DNA of 32,165 nt from Patescibacteria group bacterium. Its GTDB lineage: Bacteria > Patescibacteriota > Minisyncoccia > Phycocordibacterales > UBA918. The notes beneath the pieces were generated by a model. It was not told the DNA's origin. It searched no databases and saw only the letters and a program-made list of their open reading frames with translations. Positions 14,300-23,406 of this stretch are shown one piece after another (within the stretch, counting starts at the first letter, position 1; each line of letters begins with the position of its first letter). A program made the position numbers and the translations under genes. The stretch spans positions 1-32,165 of the forward strand of contig JAIETH010000014.1 in the NCBI GenBank assembly GCA_019745315.1. The letters are read 5' to 3'.

Positions 14300-14961
14300 A
14301 ACTTTCGACTTTTTACAAACCCTTCAAAGACTCGCCTTTTGCGCTCTAAGAGGAGGTTGCAGGGCACATTATACATAATTTTGTAAAGTTTCATAGAGTC
14401 GAGAGTTGAAAAATTAAGGCGCCCATAATTATCATTTTTAACCCTATAAAGACCCCCTCCGCGCATACCATGAGCCTGGAGTTGTTCACGTAACGAAAAT
14501 AAAAAAGCTGATGAGCTACTGGTAAATGCTACATAGAGAACCTTAGTAGGAGTTTTTCTCTTTTTATTGATATATCCCTGCCAAACATTCCCGTCCCCAT
14601 CGAAGTATCCGCGCACAAAAGAACCAAAGTGCTTGGGTGGGATTATTGGCAGCTCCATGCGTGTGGCTTTATTCGGATGCAAACCGTAGCGCTGTATATC
14701 ATCAAACCACTCTCTACTGCCAATCTGAATACGGTACACAGAACCAGTTTCTGATTTTATTTCAGAAATCATATGATTTGATTTTATTACAGATCGGATA
14801 CTTAAGAGAAGTGCTTTGTCTTTTGTGTAAAGCGCAATGAAGTGAGTGCCACGCTTTGTAAGAGTAATATTCCCATCCGCAAATAAAAAACCAAGCACGT
14901 ACGCCATATCATCTGACCATTTTTTAAAGAAATCTTTATTGTAGTCTTTGTATATAGGCAT
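14290..14961 (-). CDS. LAGLIDADG homing endonuclease overlapping the tRNA-Asp 5' end
   Basis: A 223-residue protein (ATG at 14961; the track starts at an upstream GTG) with two LAGLIDADG motifs, AYVLGFLFADGN and FVRGYFDGDGN, about 90 residues apart. It is thus a single-chain enzyme that would cut a long asymmetric DNA site, or act as an intron maturase. The gene is not inside the intron; it lies directly 5' of the tRNA, and its last codons (TTG CGG GCG TAG) run into the tRNA, so the stop is the conserved TAG of the tRNA 5' strand. A TATAAT box ends only 6 bases before the ATG, so its mRNA may be leaderless and continue into the tRNA. Confidence 0.9.
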   Translation of the reverse strand: MPIYKDYNKDFFKKWSDDMAYVLGFLFADGNITLTKRGTHFIALYTKDKALLLSIRSVIKSNHMISEIKSETGSVYRIQIGSREWFDDIQRYGLHPNKATRMELPIIPPKHFGSFVRGYFDGDGNVWQGYINKKRKTPTKVLYVAFTSSSSAFLFSLREQLQAHGMRGGGLYRVKNDNYGRLNFSTLDSMKLYKIMYNVPCNLLLERKRRVFEGFVKSRKLRA

Positions 14962-14962
14962 G

Positions 14963-14979
14963 ACAGTATTATACACTGT
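14963..14979 (-). promoter_or_regulatory. -10 box within a small dyad upstream of the endonuclease gene
   Basis: TATAAT (14968-14973 on the minus strand) sits between the arms ACAGT and ACTGT. Its distance from the ATG at 14961 would put the transcript start at or near the start codon. The dyad could be an operator. No good -35 is seen. The transcript would also cover tRNA-Asp. Confidence 0.45.
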
Positions 14980-15010
14980 ACATATTGTTTTATATGAGAG
15001 GGTGATTAAT

Positions 15011-15032
15011 AAAAAGACCTGCGAAAGCAGGG
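15011..15032 (-). terminator. Terminator after tRNA-Met/Ile2
   Basis: On the minus strand CCTGC-TTTC-GCAGG is followed by TCTTTTTATT. It lies about 58 bases past the tRNA 3' end. Confidence 0.7.
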
Positions 15033-15090
15033 ATATTTTATTGAACGAGCGACAGTGACTGACCTAAAAGATCACGCCGTACTCTCCGTG

Positions 15091-15163
15091 TGTCGAGGGT
15101 GGGGCTCGAACCCACGACCCCAGGCTTATGAGTCCTGTGCTCTACCAGCTGAGCTACCCCGAC
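15091..15163 (-). tRNA. tRNA with CAU anticodon (elongator Met, or Ile2)
   Basis: A 73-nt cloverleaf: acceptor GTCGGGG/CCTCGAC (one G-U), D-arm GCTC/GAGC, anticodon arm CAGGA-CTCATAA-GCCTG with an A-G mismatch next to the loop, T-loop TTCGAGC, discriminator A. The 1-72 pair is a normal G-C, so it is not the initiator. CAU could be read as Met, or as Ile2 if C34 is converted to lysidine by TilS; sequence alone does not decide. CCA is not encoded. Confidence 0.9.
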
Positions 15164-15222
15164 AAAAACAACGCCTACATACCATAATATAAATAAGGCT
15201 TCTAGTAAACCTTTTTGGTTAA

Positions 15223-15267
15223 AAGGCATAGAAAAACTCCACGGTGTGTGGAGTTTTTCTATGCCTT
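15223..15267. terminator. Long perfect bidirectional terminator
   Basis: Two perfect 20-base arms (15223-15242 and 15248-15267) around a GGTGT loop, with a GC core CTCCAC/GTGGAG and T-runs on both sides. It ends the minus-strand sigma/anti-sigma/Spy-like unit (the last stop is at 15283). Confidence 0.85.
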
Positions 15268-15282
15268 GCTTCTTAGACCACT

Positions 15283-15819
15283 TTAATCTGATACTTCACC
15301 TTTTTGACCTCCCATCATGTGACTACCCATAGGTGAGCGATGCATTCCTTTCCCAAAACCTAATTCCTTTAGGATCTCAAAAGCACCCTCTTTGTCCCCC
15401 GCCTCTCGAAGCTTATTCGCTTCAACGAGTTTAGTAAAGTTCTCTTCTGTCACCATATCTCTAAATGGTGCATCAAGCGTTGCTTCTTTGAATGCGGCAA
15501 AGTCGTTATTTTCTACAGCTTCTTTCAAGGCTTGGTGTTTGATGGCCATTTTTTCACGCTCTTCCTCAGTCATATCTTTCATCCCGTGCCCTTTCCCGTG
15601 ACCGCGAAATTCCGGCAACCCCGCCTCTTTTAAGACTTCTTTTGCTTCATCACGAGATCCCTCTTTGAATAACTCTCGCGCTTCTTCGAGCGCTGAGCGC
15701 TGCTCTTCGGTTAGCTCAGCGAACGCACGTGGTGAATATGCTGAGGCAACTGAAGAACCGAGAATAATGAGCGCAAGGGCTGGAAGTGTGGCTAATGCAA
15801 TTTTTTTTCTTTTTGTCAT
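15283..15819 (-). CDS. Secreted Spy/CpxP-like helical protein
   Basis: 178 residues with a clear signal peptide (KRKK, hydrophobic core, cleavage after ASA near residue 27). The mature part is charged and helical, with ELTEEQRSALEEARELFKEG and a related DMTEEEREKMAIKHQALKEA repeat. It ends in a His/Met/Gly-rich tail (GKGMHRSPMGSHMMGGQK) and has a GHGKGHGMK linker. The LTEEQRxxLEEA repeats resemble Spy/CpxP-type periplasmic chaperones, and the His/Met stretches could bind metal; both are analogies, not firm assignments. It lies 71 bases behind the membrane protein that follows an ECF sigma gene, so it may be the stress-induced output of that unit. A small CACCT/AGGTG dyad is found upstream of its start. 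Confidence 0.75.
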   Translation of the reverse strand: MTKRKKIALATLPALALIILGSSVASAYSPRAFAELTEEQRSALEEARELFKEGSRDEAKEVLKEAGLPEFRGHGKGHGMKDMTEEEREKMAIKHQALKEAVENNDFAAFKEATLDAPFRDMVTEENFTKLVEANKLREAGDKEGAFEILKELGFGKGMHRSPMGSHMMGGQKGEVSD

Positions 15820-15890
15820 ATGTATGGTGAATAGTTTTTATATACACCTATAGAAGGTGCGCTGATACCAATTTTTAATGTAGTTAACTT

Positions 15891-16712
15891 TTAACGCTCA
15901 GGTAGTGGTGCAAAGCGTACGTAAGGCCGTACGTCCTTACATTCTTTAGTACGTGATATCAGTATTTTTCTTTCACCCTCTTCATTTGTTTCGAATTTTT
16001 CATGCATATGTGCCCTTCGCAATATGTCATCGTTTTTCATAAAAATAATACATCCCTCGAGAATACCTGGTGTTGTGGTGGGCATACCTACAACACGCAC
16101 ATATTCGCCTGCACGAAGCATAAGTCGACTATTCACATCAACATTCATCTCAATCCGATACGGACTCCCATCAGCTCCCTCCAACCAAAAACCAGTGTCC
16201 CCATAAGGAACTTCTCGTATAATTCCAGCAAGGCGTCCATCCGTTGGCTTCATCCACGTCATACGTTCGCGTGACAAGAGAGGATTATGGAATGGCACAA
16301 ATGCTCCAACTCGCTCGTCTATAAAACGCCCCATACCAAAAGAATAGAATCCCACACCCATCACCCCTGTAGAAACCAGAGAGACGCACACAACAAGTAA
16401 GAATGAATACCGATATCCACGAGATGTTGATCGAAGGAGGTGATATACCGGTATCAAGAAAAGAATAAAGAGTATGAGCCACACGAGGGGAAGCGCATCG
16501 AGCATAAACATAAAAAATGAATCATGCGTTGCCTCATAAACATCCCACCATGCATAGCGCAACTCAAACAAAAGACCAGCAATTGCGAGAGCACCCACGA
16601 AGATAGAAAGACCGCCGAGCGTCCACATAACTCCTTCTTTCATTAAAAAGTGCCACCGAGGCCTCGGACAAATGCCATCACGCACAATGCACGCGAGCAC
16701 GCTTTCAGACAT
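15891..16712 (-). CDS. Membrane protein, probable anti-sigma partner
   Basis: The protein has about 270 residues from the ATG at 16712, which has a GAGGGGG tract just upstream. An alternative ATG at 16748 overlaps the sigma gene by 14 bases. It begins MSESVLACIVRDGICPRPRWHFL, a cytoplasmic segment of about 25 residues. Membrane helices follow at about 29-52, 70-94 and 106-130. The rest is an extracytoplasmic beta-rich region (GRLAGIIREVPYGDTGFWLEGADGSPYRIEM...GEYVRVVGMPTTTPGILEG) that could be an OB-like fold. I do not recognise a named family. Its place directly behind an ECF sigma factor is the usual position of an anti-sigma factor; there is no zinc-finger HxxxCxxC motif. Confidence 0.7.
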   Translation of the reverse strand: MSESVLACIVRDGICPRPRWHFLMKEGVMWTLGGLSIFVGALAIAGLLFELRYAWWDVYEATHDSFFMFMLDALPLVWLILFILFLIPVYHLLRSTSRGYRYSFLLVVCVSLVSTGVMGVGFYSFGMGRFIDERVGAFVPFHNPLLSRERMTWMKPTDGRLAGIIREVPYGDTGFWLEGADGSPYRIEMNVDVNSRLMLRAGEYVRVVGMPTTTPGILEGCIIFMKNDDILRRAHMHEKFETNEEGERKILISRTKECKDVRPYVRFAPLPER

Positions 16713-16734
16713 GCCCCCCTCTTTGTGTTTTGTG

Positions 16735-17319
16735 TTATGCGTGTCCATATAAATATCCTACATTCTCTAATAAAATTCTCAATCGATCCTTGGCACGAAA
16801 TACAAGCGTCGCAACTGTTCCTATCGGCATCTCTAAAATATCTGCTATCTCTTCATATGTCCGCTCTTCAAAAAATCGCAAAACTAATACGTCGCGATAC
16901 TTCTGGGGAAGCCGCTCAAGCGCTTCTGAAATAGCGGCGCGATCACTTTCCTCAAGATGCACTTTTTCACTCGATTCTCCACCGGAAATAAGTCCGAGTA
17001 TTTCATCTCCATCATCTGCCATATGCCCTTCAGGACGAGCTTTCCTCTTGCGAAACCAACTCATCGTCTCATTATGTGCAATGCGATAAATCCACGAAGA
17101 AAAAGATAGCGATGCATTAAATGCATTTAAATTTCGATACACTTTTATAAAAATATCTTGGAGCACATCGTGTCGATCATCAGCATTAGCAACACCCAAC
17201 CGTCGAACATATCGATCAAGCTTTGCTTCATAACGCAAAATAAGCACGGCAAAAGAGTCTTTATCTTTAAGTGACTGTGCTACCACAGACGCGTCAGAGA
17301 GTGAGCTCGAATCAACCAT
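16735..17319 (-). CDS. ECF-type RNA polymerase sigma factor
   Basis: 194 residues with sigma region 2 (about 25-95: FAVLILRYEAKLDRYVRRL, DVLQDIFIKVYRNLNAF, SFSSWIYRIAHNETMSWFRKRK) and region 4 (about 130-185: ALERLPQKYRDVLVLRFFEERTYEEIADILEMPIGTVATLVFRAKDRLRILL). The linker is acidic, and regions 1 and 3 are absent, as in ECF sigma factors. It should direct RNA polymerase to a small regulon, probably including its own operon with the membrane protein and the Spy-like secreted protein downstream. An AAGAGG lies 13 bases upstream of the ATG. Confidence 0.93.
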   Translation of the reverse strand: MVDSSSLSDASVVAQSLKDKDSFAVLILRYEAKLDRYVRRLGVANADDRHDVLQDIFIKVYRNLNAFNASLSFSSWIYRIAHNETMSWFRKRKARPEGHMADDGDEILGLISGGESSEKVHLEESDRAAISEALERLPQKYRDVLVLRFFEERTYEEIADILEMPIGTVATLVFRAKDRLRILLENVGYLYGHA

Positions 17320-17433
17320 GATGTAACTCTACCTCTTATACGCAAAAATACGAAAGATATTTCATATCAAAAATATATAGACAATATTAAATATATATGT
17401 CATTATCCAAACAGACACAGAGGAGCACCTGCG

Positions 17434-18126
17434 ATGTACAAAGAAAGATCCTTCAATCTCCGTGTATGGAACGGAGATCAAGCTACGGTTTCCGAAGCGC
17501 GGAGAGCGTACGCAGACGATCAGACGGACGCCAATCTGCTTCGCTTCGCCAGCACCCTCTATAGCTTCAGAGTAGAACGCAATCTGGCGCTCGAGCTCGT
17601 ACTACACCGTATAGAATTGCTCACCTACGCAATCACGAACATGCAAGACGGCGAAAAAGCGCCGCCCTATGACAACGAGATGGCGCAGAATGCAGATCTG
17701 CTCTCCACGATATTCGAGTGGATGAGCTGGCACAAGGATACGCCAGAACACGAGCGCGAAGACCTCCACAACGCTGCCGTTGGCGTGTGCTTGTATGGCC
17801 TCCTGCGAGCCAATCCCATGCTGGCGGACGGATCAACCAGTCACACGTGGTGCTTGCTTATGCTCACGCACTCGCAGCTCCTCATCACAAATGAGGACAC
17901 ATTACATGCAGCAAATAAACTGTGGGAGGTGTCGCAGACAGCCGCATATGTCCGGGATCCAAATCAACGATCACGTGTCTACCGAAAGCTCGGCACTCTC
18001 TACAGACAGCTATCCGGACGCTGGATTCGTGGAGTCCATTGGCACCTCTACGCCTGCTTCATGCGCGATATTCCTCTCGGAGTGCGGGTAAAAAACTTCG
18101 CAGCTCTTCTCGGTATCATTCGCTAA
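17434..18126 (+). CDS. Orphan helical protein of unlike composition
   Basis: A 230-residue protein that I do not recognise. It is mostly alpha-helical with Trp and Leu-rich segments (NLLRFASTLYSFRVERNLALELVLHRIELL; HNAAVGVCLYGLLRANPML), perhaps a repeat-type helical fold, and has no membrane helix. The base composition is clearly richer in G and C than its neighbours (many CGC, GCG, CTC codons). The start has a strong Shine-Dalgarno, GAGGAG, 8 bases before the ATG, which nearly all other genes here lack. It stands alone between divergent and terminator elements. These points suggest recent transfer or special expression. It has its own terminator. Confidence 0.75.
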   Translation: MYKERSFNLRVWNGDQATVSEARRAYADDQTDANLLRFASTLYSFRVERNLALELVLHRIELLTYAITNMQDGEKAPPYDNEMAQNADLLSTIFEWMSWHKDTPEHEREDLHNAAVGVCLYGLLRANPMLADGSTSHTWCLLMLTHSQLLITNEDTLHAANKLWEVSQTAAYVRDPNQRSRVYRKLGTLYRQLSGRWIRGVHWHLYACFMRDIPLGVRVKNFAALLGIIR

Positions 18127-18127
18127 C

Positions 18128-18150
18128 CCACCTCACCCAGGTGGTTTTTT
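18128..18150 (+). terminator. Terminator of the orphan gene
   Basis: CCACCT-CACCC-AGGTGG followed by six Ts, starting 1 base after the stop codon of the 230-residue gene. Confidence 0.85.
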
Positions 18151-18226
18151 ATTTTTCAATTCTGACGGAAAGCACGCAAGTGCTTGTCGGCGCGCCTGCG
18201 GTCGTTCGATTCCGTTCTCTCTGTAG

Positions 18227-18269
18227 AGAATATAAAAAGACCGGCACAGTGCCGGTCTTTTTATATTCT
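18227..18269. terminator. Long perfect bidirectional terminator after tRNA-fMet
   Basis: Two perfect 21-base arms around a single central base, with core GACCGGCAC/GTGCCGGTC and AT-rich flanks that give U-runs on both strands. On the minus strand it follows the initiator tRNA directly (3 bases). Confidence 0.85.
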
Positions 18270-18271
18270 TG

Positions 18272-18342
18272 TTGCGGGGCCCGGAATCGAACCGGGGTCT
18301 GGAGGTTATGAGCCTCCCGAGGTACCTCTCCTCTACCCCGCT
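18272..18342 (-). tRNA. tRNA-Met (CAU), initiator-like
   Basis: A 71-nt cloverleaf: AGCGGGG/CCCCGCA with an A1-A72 mismatch, D-arm GAGG/CCTC with the A11-U24 pair, anticodon arm GGAGG-CTCATAA-CCTCC, a short 4-base variable loop, T-arm CCCGG-TTCGATT-CCGGG, A73. The unpaired 1-72 and A11-U24 are bacterial initiator features. The three G-C pairs next to the anticodon loop are only partly kept: 30-40 and 31-39 are G-C, but 29-41 is A-U. CCA is not encoded. Confidence 0.88.
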
Positions 18343-18371
18343 ATAAATCTTATACAACGAGAGCAGCGAAA

Positions 18372-18440
18372 GATTCCTCGAGAGGCAAGCCTCCCCGTAG
18401 TCAATCTCCCAGATTGACTACCCTCTTCCTCTACCCCGCT
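18372..18440 (-). pseudogene. Broken copy of tRNA-fMet 5' half with a hairpin insert
   Basis: About 98 bases upstream of the real tRNA, the minus strand repeats AGCGGGGTAGAGGA and its TAT flank. It then carries a perfect 11-base inverted repeat (18397-18407 and 18411-18421) and resumes with GGGGAGGCTTGCCTC, similar to the anticodon-stem side of the tRNA. No T-arm or 3' acceptor strand follows. It is a partial tandem duplication. Confidence 0.65.
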
Positions 18441-18522
18441 ATATACCTTAAAAACTACAGTAATGAAACTATACGGAAAAAATACTAAAATCGCAAGACC
18501 TCCTGCTCAAACCTATGCATGA

Positions 18523-19122
18523 TTAAATAATATGTAATTCTGTGAAAACCCTGCGGTACTGCTCAATAGTTTCTTTTGCAAGACGCTTTGTAAGCACAAA
18601 ATCGCTACCTCGGTGAGCAATCTCGTTACGTACACGATGTGCTTTCCATGCATCATCAAGAGTTGTAAAAAATTGAGGTGATGCCTGTTTGAGTTTATCG
18701 CCGATAGTGATACCAGCATATCCGAGTGCATCGAGCGCTTCTTCAAGCATAATATCTGCCTCAATGATTGCAAGTCTCCAGTCATTCGGATTATCTGATT
18801 CAATATGATGAGAGGCTTGCTCCCATCGTTCATTCTTAGATGAATGATGATGCTCTTCAAAATGATGCTCCAGCTCGTGAAGTGCATGATCTCGCAACTC
18901 AGCAAGTTCACCACGGCGAATTATGGAATATATGATCCCGAAAAGAAAAAGGGCGCTGAGAATAAAAGCGAAAACAGCATATATCGTCCACAGCGTTCCA
19001 AAAAACTGGAACACTCCATCTACTCTCTCAGGAGAACCGAGAACTAATTCTAAAATAGCATTAAATATCCGCTCTATATCAAGACCGTATCCTGAAACTA
19101 CAATAGTATTTCCTTCTTGCAT
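18523..19122 (-). CDS. Membrane-anchored HEPN-like protein
   Basis: A 199-residue protein. There is one hydrophobic segment (about 43-67), then a charged His/Glu-rich linker (ELEHHFEEHHHSS), then a helical domain from about residue 112. This domain carries WRLAIIEADIMLEEALDALGY and ends AWKAHRVRNEIAHRGSD. The RNEIAH motif (R165-x4-H170) matches the R-x4-6-H signature of HEPN ribonucleases and HEPN-like domains, and the E121/D123 positions are also typical. It could be an RNase or a non-catalytic HEPN fold. The start is 2 bases after the gatA stop (TAG CC ATG), so it is translationally coupled to the amidotransferase gene. Confidence 0.75.
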   Translation of the reverse strand: MQEGNTIVVSGYGLDIERIFNAILELVLGSPERVDGVFQFFGTLWTIYAVFAFILSALFLFGIIYSIIRRGELAELRDHALHELEHHFEEHHHSSKNERWEQASHHIESDNPNDWRLAIIEADIMLEEALDALGYAGITIGDKLKQASPQFFTTLDDAWKAHRVRNEIAHRGSDFVLTKRLAKETIEQYRRVFTELHII

Positions 19123-19124
19123 GG

Positions 19125-20537
19125 CTATTCGCCCCGATATCGTTTTGCAATATCAAAGAGTCGCTTCTCACCATTATGCGGTGCCATCGCTTGGATACCA
19201 ATAGGCAAATGCACAGTATCTCTAGTTACCGTACCTGCAGGAATAGAAATCGCTGGTACACCTGTGAGATTTGCTCCCACTGTATAGATATCTTCAAGAT
19301 ACATTGAAAGCGGGTCTGCTTTTTCTCCAAACTTCCAGGCAGGCGTTGGTGTTGTTGGAGTTACAATCACATCAACGTTTTCAAAATTCTGAGCAAGCTC
19401 TTCACGCATACGATCACGTACTCGCTCTGCGGTTCCATAGTACGCATCATAATAACCAGAAGAAAGAACATACGTACCAAGAAGTATTCTTCGCTTTACC
19501 TCTGCACCAAATCCAAGTGCGCGAGTTTTTCGATAATCATCGAGCAGAGTATCTCCTGAAACATGGAGACCAAATCGCACGCCATCAAATCGCGCAAGGT
19601 TTGATGAAACTTCTGCAGGCATCACAATATAATATGCAGCCAGCCCCTCTTTCATATAAGGCAATGAAATATCAACGATCGTATGGCCGTCAGCCGTAAG
19701 TTTCGCAAGCGCAGCATCAAAGAGCGCACGGACATCAGGAGCTAGCCCTTCGAGAAACGCATACGGTACACCAATGCGATACATCTCTTTCACCGAAACC
19801 TCCGGGTACACTCCTTCATCCCATGATGTTGCATCATACTGATCTTTCCCTCGAATAACATTAAAGATCAACTCTGCATCTCCGACGGTATGTGTAAGTG
19901 GCCCTGCCTGATCAAGCGAAGAGCCCATGGCCATAAGACCGTATCGAGACACAGCTCCATAGGTCGGTTTGAGTCCCACAAGACCACAAAAACTTGCGGG
20001 GCCTCGAACTGAGCCTCCTGTATCAGTACCAAGAGAAGCGAGTGCGCTCTCCATAGCAACAGCAGCGGCGGAGCCTCCCGAAGAACCTCCGGGGACACGC
20101 GATGTATCATGTGGATTTTTTGTAGGACCAAATGCTGAGTTTTCAGTAGAAGAGCCCATTGCAAATTCATCCATATTTGTCGCACCCACAAAAATCGCGC
20201 CCGCCGCGCGCAGTCGTGCGGTAACTGTTGCGTCATACGGAGCAATATAGTTTTCAAGAATCTTTGAGGAAGCCGTTGCTCGTTCCCCATTAACCAAAAT
20301 ATTTCCTTTCATTGCAATGGGGATCCCCGTGAGGAGCGGTGCCTCCCCACCCTTCTGTTCTAACGTTTTTTGTGCTTCCTCAGCCCTCTTCTCAAGATCA
20401 GAGAATACATCGACATATGCATGTACATCTGGTTCGCGTAAAGCAAGGACATTCATGCATTCAGCAATAACATCCTGAGGAGAAAGCTCCCCATTTTGAT
20501 ACAACGTTCTCGTCTCTTGTATTGTTCGCTTAGCCAT
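19125..20537 (-). CDS. gatA: Glutamyl-tRNA(Gln) amidotransferase subunit A
   Basis: Amidase subunit of GatCAB, which converts Glu-tRNA(Gln) (and/or Asp-tRNA(Asn)) to the amide form. The catalytic Ser-cisSer-Lys triad region is visible: GIPIAMKGNI (Lys), GGSSGGSAAAVA (cis-Ser) and DTGGSVRGPASFCG (Ser nucleophile). The 470-residue length is typical. The ATG at 20537 overlaps the end of gatC by 8 bases; the track start at 20549 is a TTG. gatB is not in this window, so it must be elsewhere. tRNA-Gln(CUG) at 4078 would be a client if no GlnRS exists. Confidence 0.96.
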   Translation of the reverse strand: MAKRTIQETRTLYQNGELSPQDVIAECMNVLALREPDVHAYVDVFSDLEKRAEEAQKTLEQKGGEAPLLTGIPIAMKGNILVNGERATASSKILENYIAPYDATVTARLRAAGAIFVGATNMDEFAMGSSTENSAFGPTKNPHDTSRVPGGSSGGSAAAVAMESALASLGTDTGGSVRGPASFCGLVGLKPTYGAVSRYGLMAMGSSLDQAGPLTHTVGDAELIFNVIRGKDQYDATSWDEGVYPEVSVKEMYRIGVPYAFLEGLAPDVRALFDAALAKLTADGHTIVDISLPYMKEGLAAYYIVMPAEVSSNLARFDGVRFGLHVSGDTLLDDYRKTRALGFGAEVKRRILLGTYVLSSGYYDAYYGTAERVRDRMREELAQNFENVDVIVTPTTPTPAWKFGEKADPLSMYLEDIYTVGANLTGVPAISIPAGTVTRDTVHLPIGIQAMAPHNGEKRLFDIAKRYRGE

Positions 20538-20826
20538 TGTTATTTTCAAGGATCTTCTTCACCTTTATATACTCTTTTTCTCGTGTTGGTGCAGCTGCAA
20601 GAAGTGATTCTGTATATAGACCTGGCTCATGCGGATCAGCATCCTCTCGAAACACATTATGAACCACACCAAGGTGTGGTGTAGATGTATCCGAGCCCGC
20701 CAAATCTTTTATCCGAGCAACATACGATAGAATGGCGTCAAAATCTGTACCAAAGCGAACTATTTCCTCAGGAGATAGTTCAATCCGGGCAAGTGTTGCC
20801 AAATGAAGTACTTCTTCTTTTGTCAT
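20530..20826 (-). CDS. gatC: Glutamyl-tRNA(Gln) amidotransferase subunit C
   Basis: A 98-residue subunit that stabilises GatA. It has the family pattern KEEVLHLATLARIELSPEEIVRFGTDFDAILSYVARIKDL, then the belt segment with the usual R-x-D (FREDADPHEPGLY) and the terminal PTREKEYIKVKKILE. The length is normal. It directly precedes and overlaps gatA. Confidence 0.95.
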   Translation of the reverse strand: MTKEEVLHLATLARIELSPEEIVRFGTDFDAILSYVARIKDLAGSDTSTPHLGVVHNVFREDADPHEPGLYTESLLAAAPTREKEYIKVKKILENNNG

Positions 20827-20874
20827 GGCGTCATGATACCACTCTGACTTAAAATCTGCATCTCGGGCGAATAC

Positions 20875-22926
<2,052 letters not shown>

Positions 22927-22929
22927 CTA

Positions 22930-23397
22930 TTAATACTCTATTTTAATAGCACGCTCAACTGCTCGAGCATCAGATTGACCACTTATGCCACGATTAAAAC
23001 CACTTGCCCGCACGACTGTTGATTGACAATTTACACCACAGTTAACTTTTGTAATGCTCACATTTGCCGAAAGCTGCGGATTAGACCCCCACTCGATTGA
23101 AAAAGTATGCGAGCCACCGCTTATTGACGAAGTAATAGTAGAACCAGCAACGCAATAAATAGTTGCAGGAGCTAACGCGGCGAAGGCATTAGCAACCTTA
23201 TCCCAATACAAAGCACACTCAGCAAGAGCATCTGATGCATAGAACGCCACCTCTGCATCACGAGCTACATTTGCAAACAAAAAACCTTTCAGCGTTAGAT
23301 TTAATATTGAAACACCAATAGCAAGAACAAGGCTTGTGGTAATAACGGCGACAAGTAGCGTGAAGCCTTTTTGTAATTTTTGTTTAAATTGAACCAT
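22930..23397 (-). CDS. Minor pilin-like protein, PilX-type
   Basis: A 155-residue prepilin. The N-terminus KQKLQKGFTLLVAVITTSLVLAIGVSILNLTL has the prepilin peptidase site (KG/FTLL) and membrane helix. Instead of Glu at mature position 5 it has Leu, as in PilX/GspK-like minor pilins, which form the tip of the pilus. AEVAFYASDALAECALYW is common in this type. Cysteines are present in the C-terminal part (NCGVNCQS). It is the last gene of the pilus operon and is followed 6 bases later by ligA. Confidence 0.8.
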   Translation of the reverse strand: MVQFKQKLQKGFTLLVAVITTSLVLAIGVSILNLTLKGFLFANVARDAEVAFYASDALAECALYWDKVANAFAALAPATIYCVAGSTITSSISGGSHTFSIEWGSNPQLSANVSITKVNCGVNCQSTVVRASGFNRGISGQSDARAVERAIKIEY

Positions 23398-23406
23398 AAG
23401 TAGTCA

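Noticed and set aside
15038-15229. 63-aa minus-strand ORF
   Set aside because: It reads through the CAU tRNA (VAQLVEHRTHKPGVVGSSPT is the usual false peptide of tRNA sequence).
18133-18417. Short ORFs on both strands
   Set aside because: They overlap tRNA-fMet and its palindromic terminator; they are translations of RNA-gene sequence.
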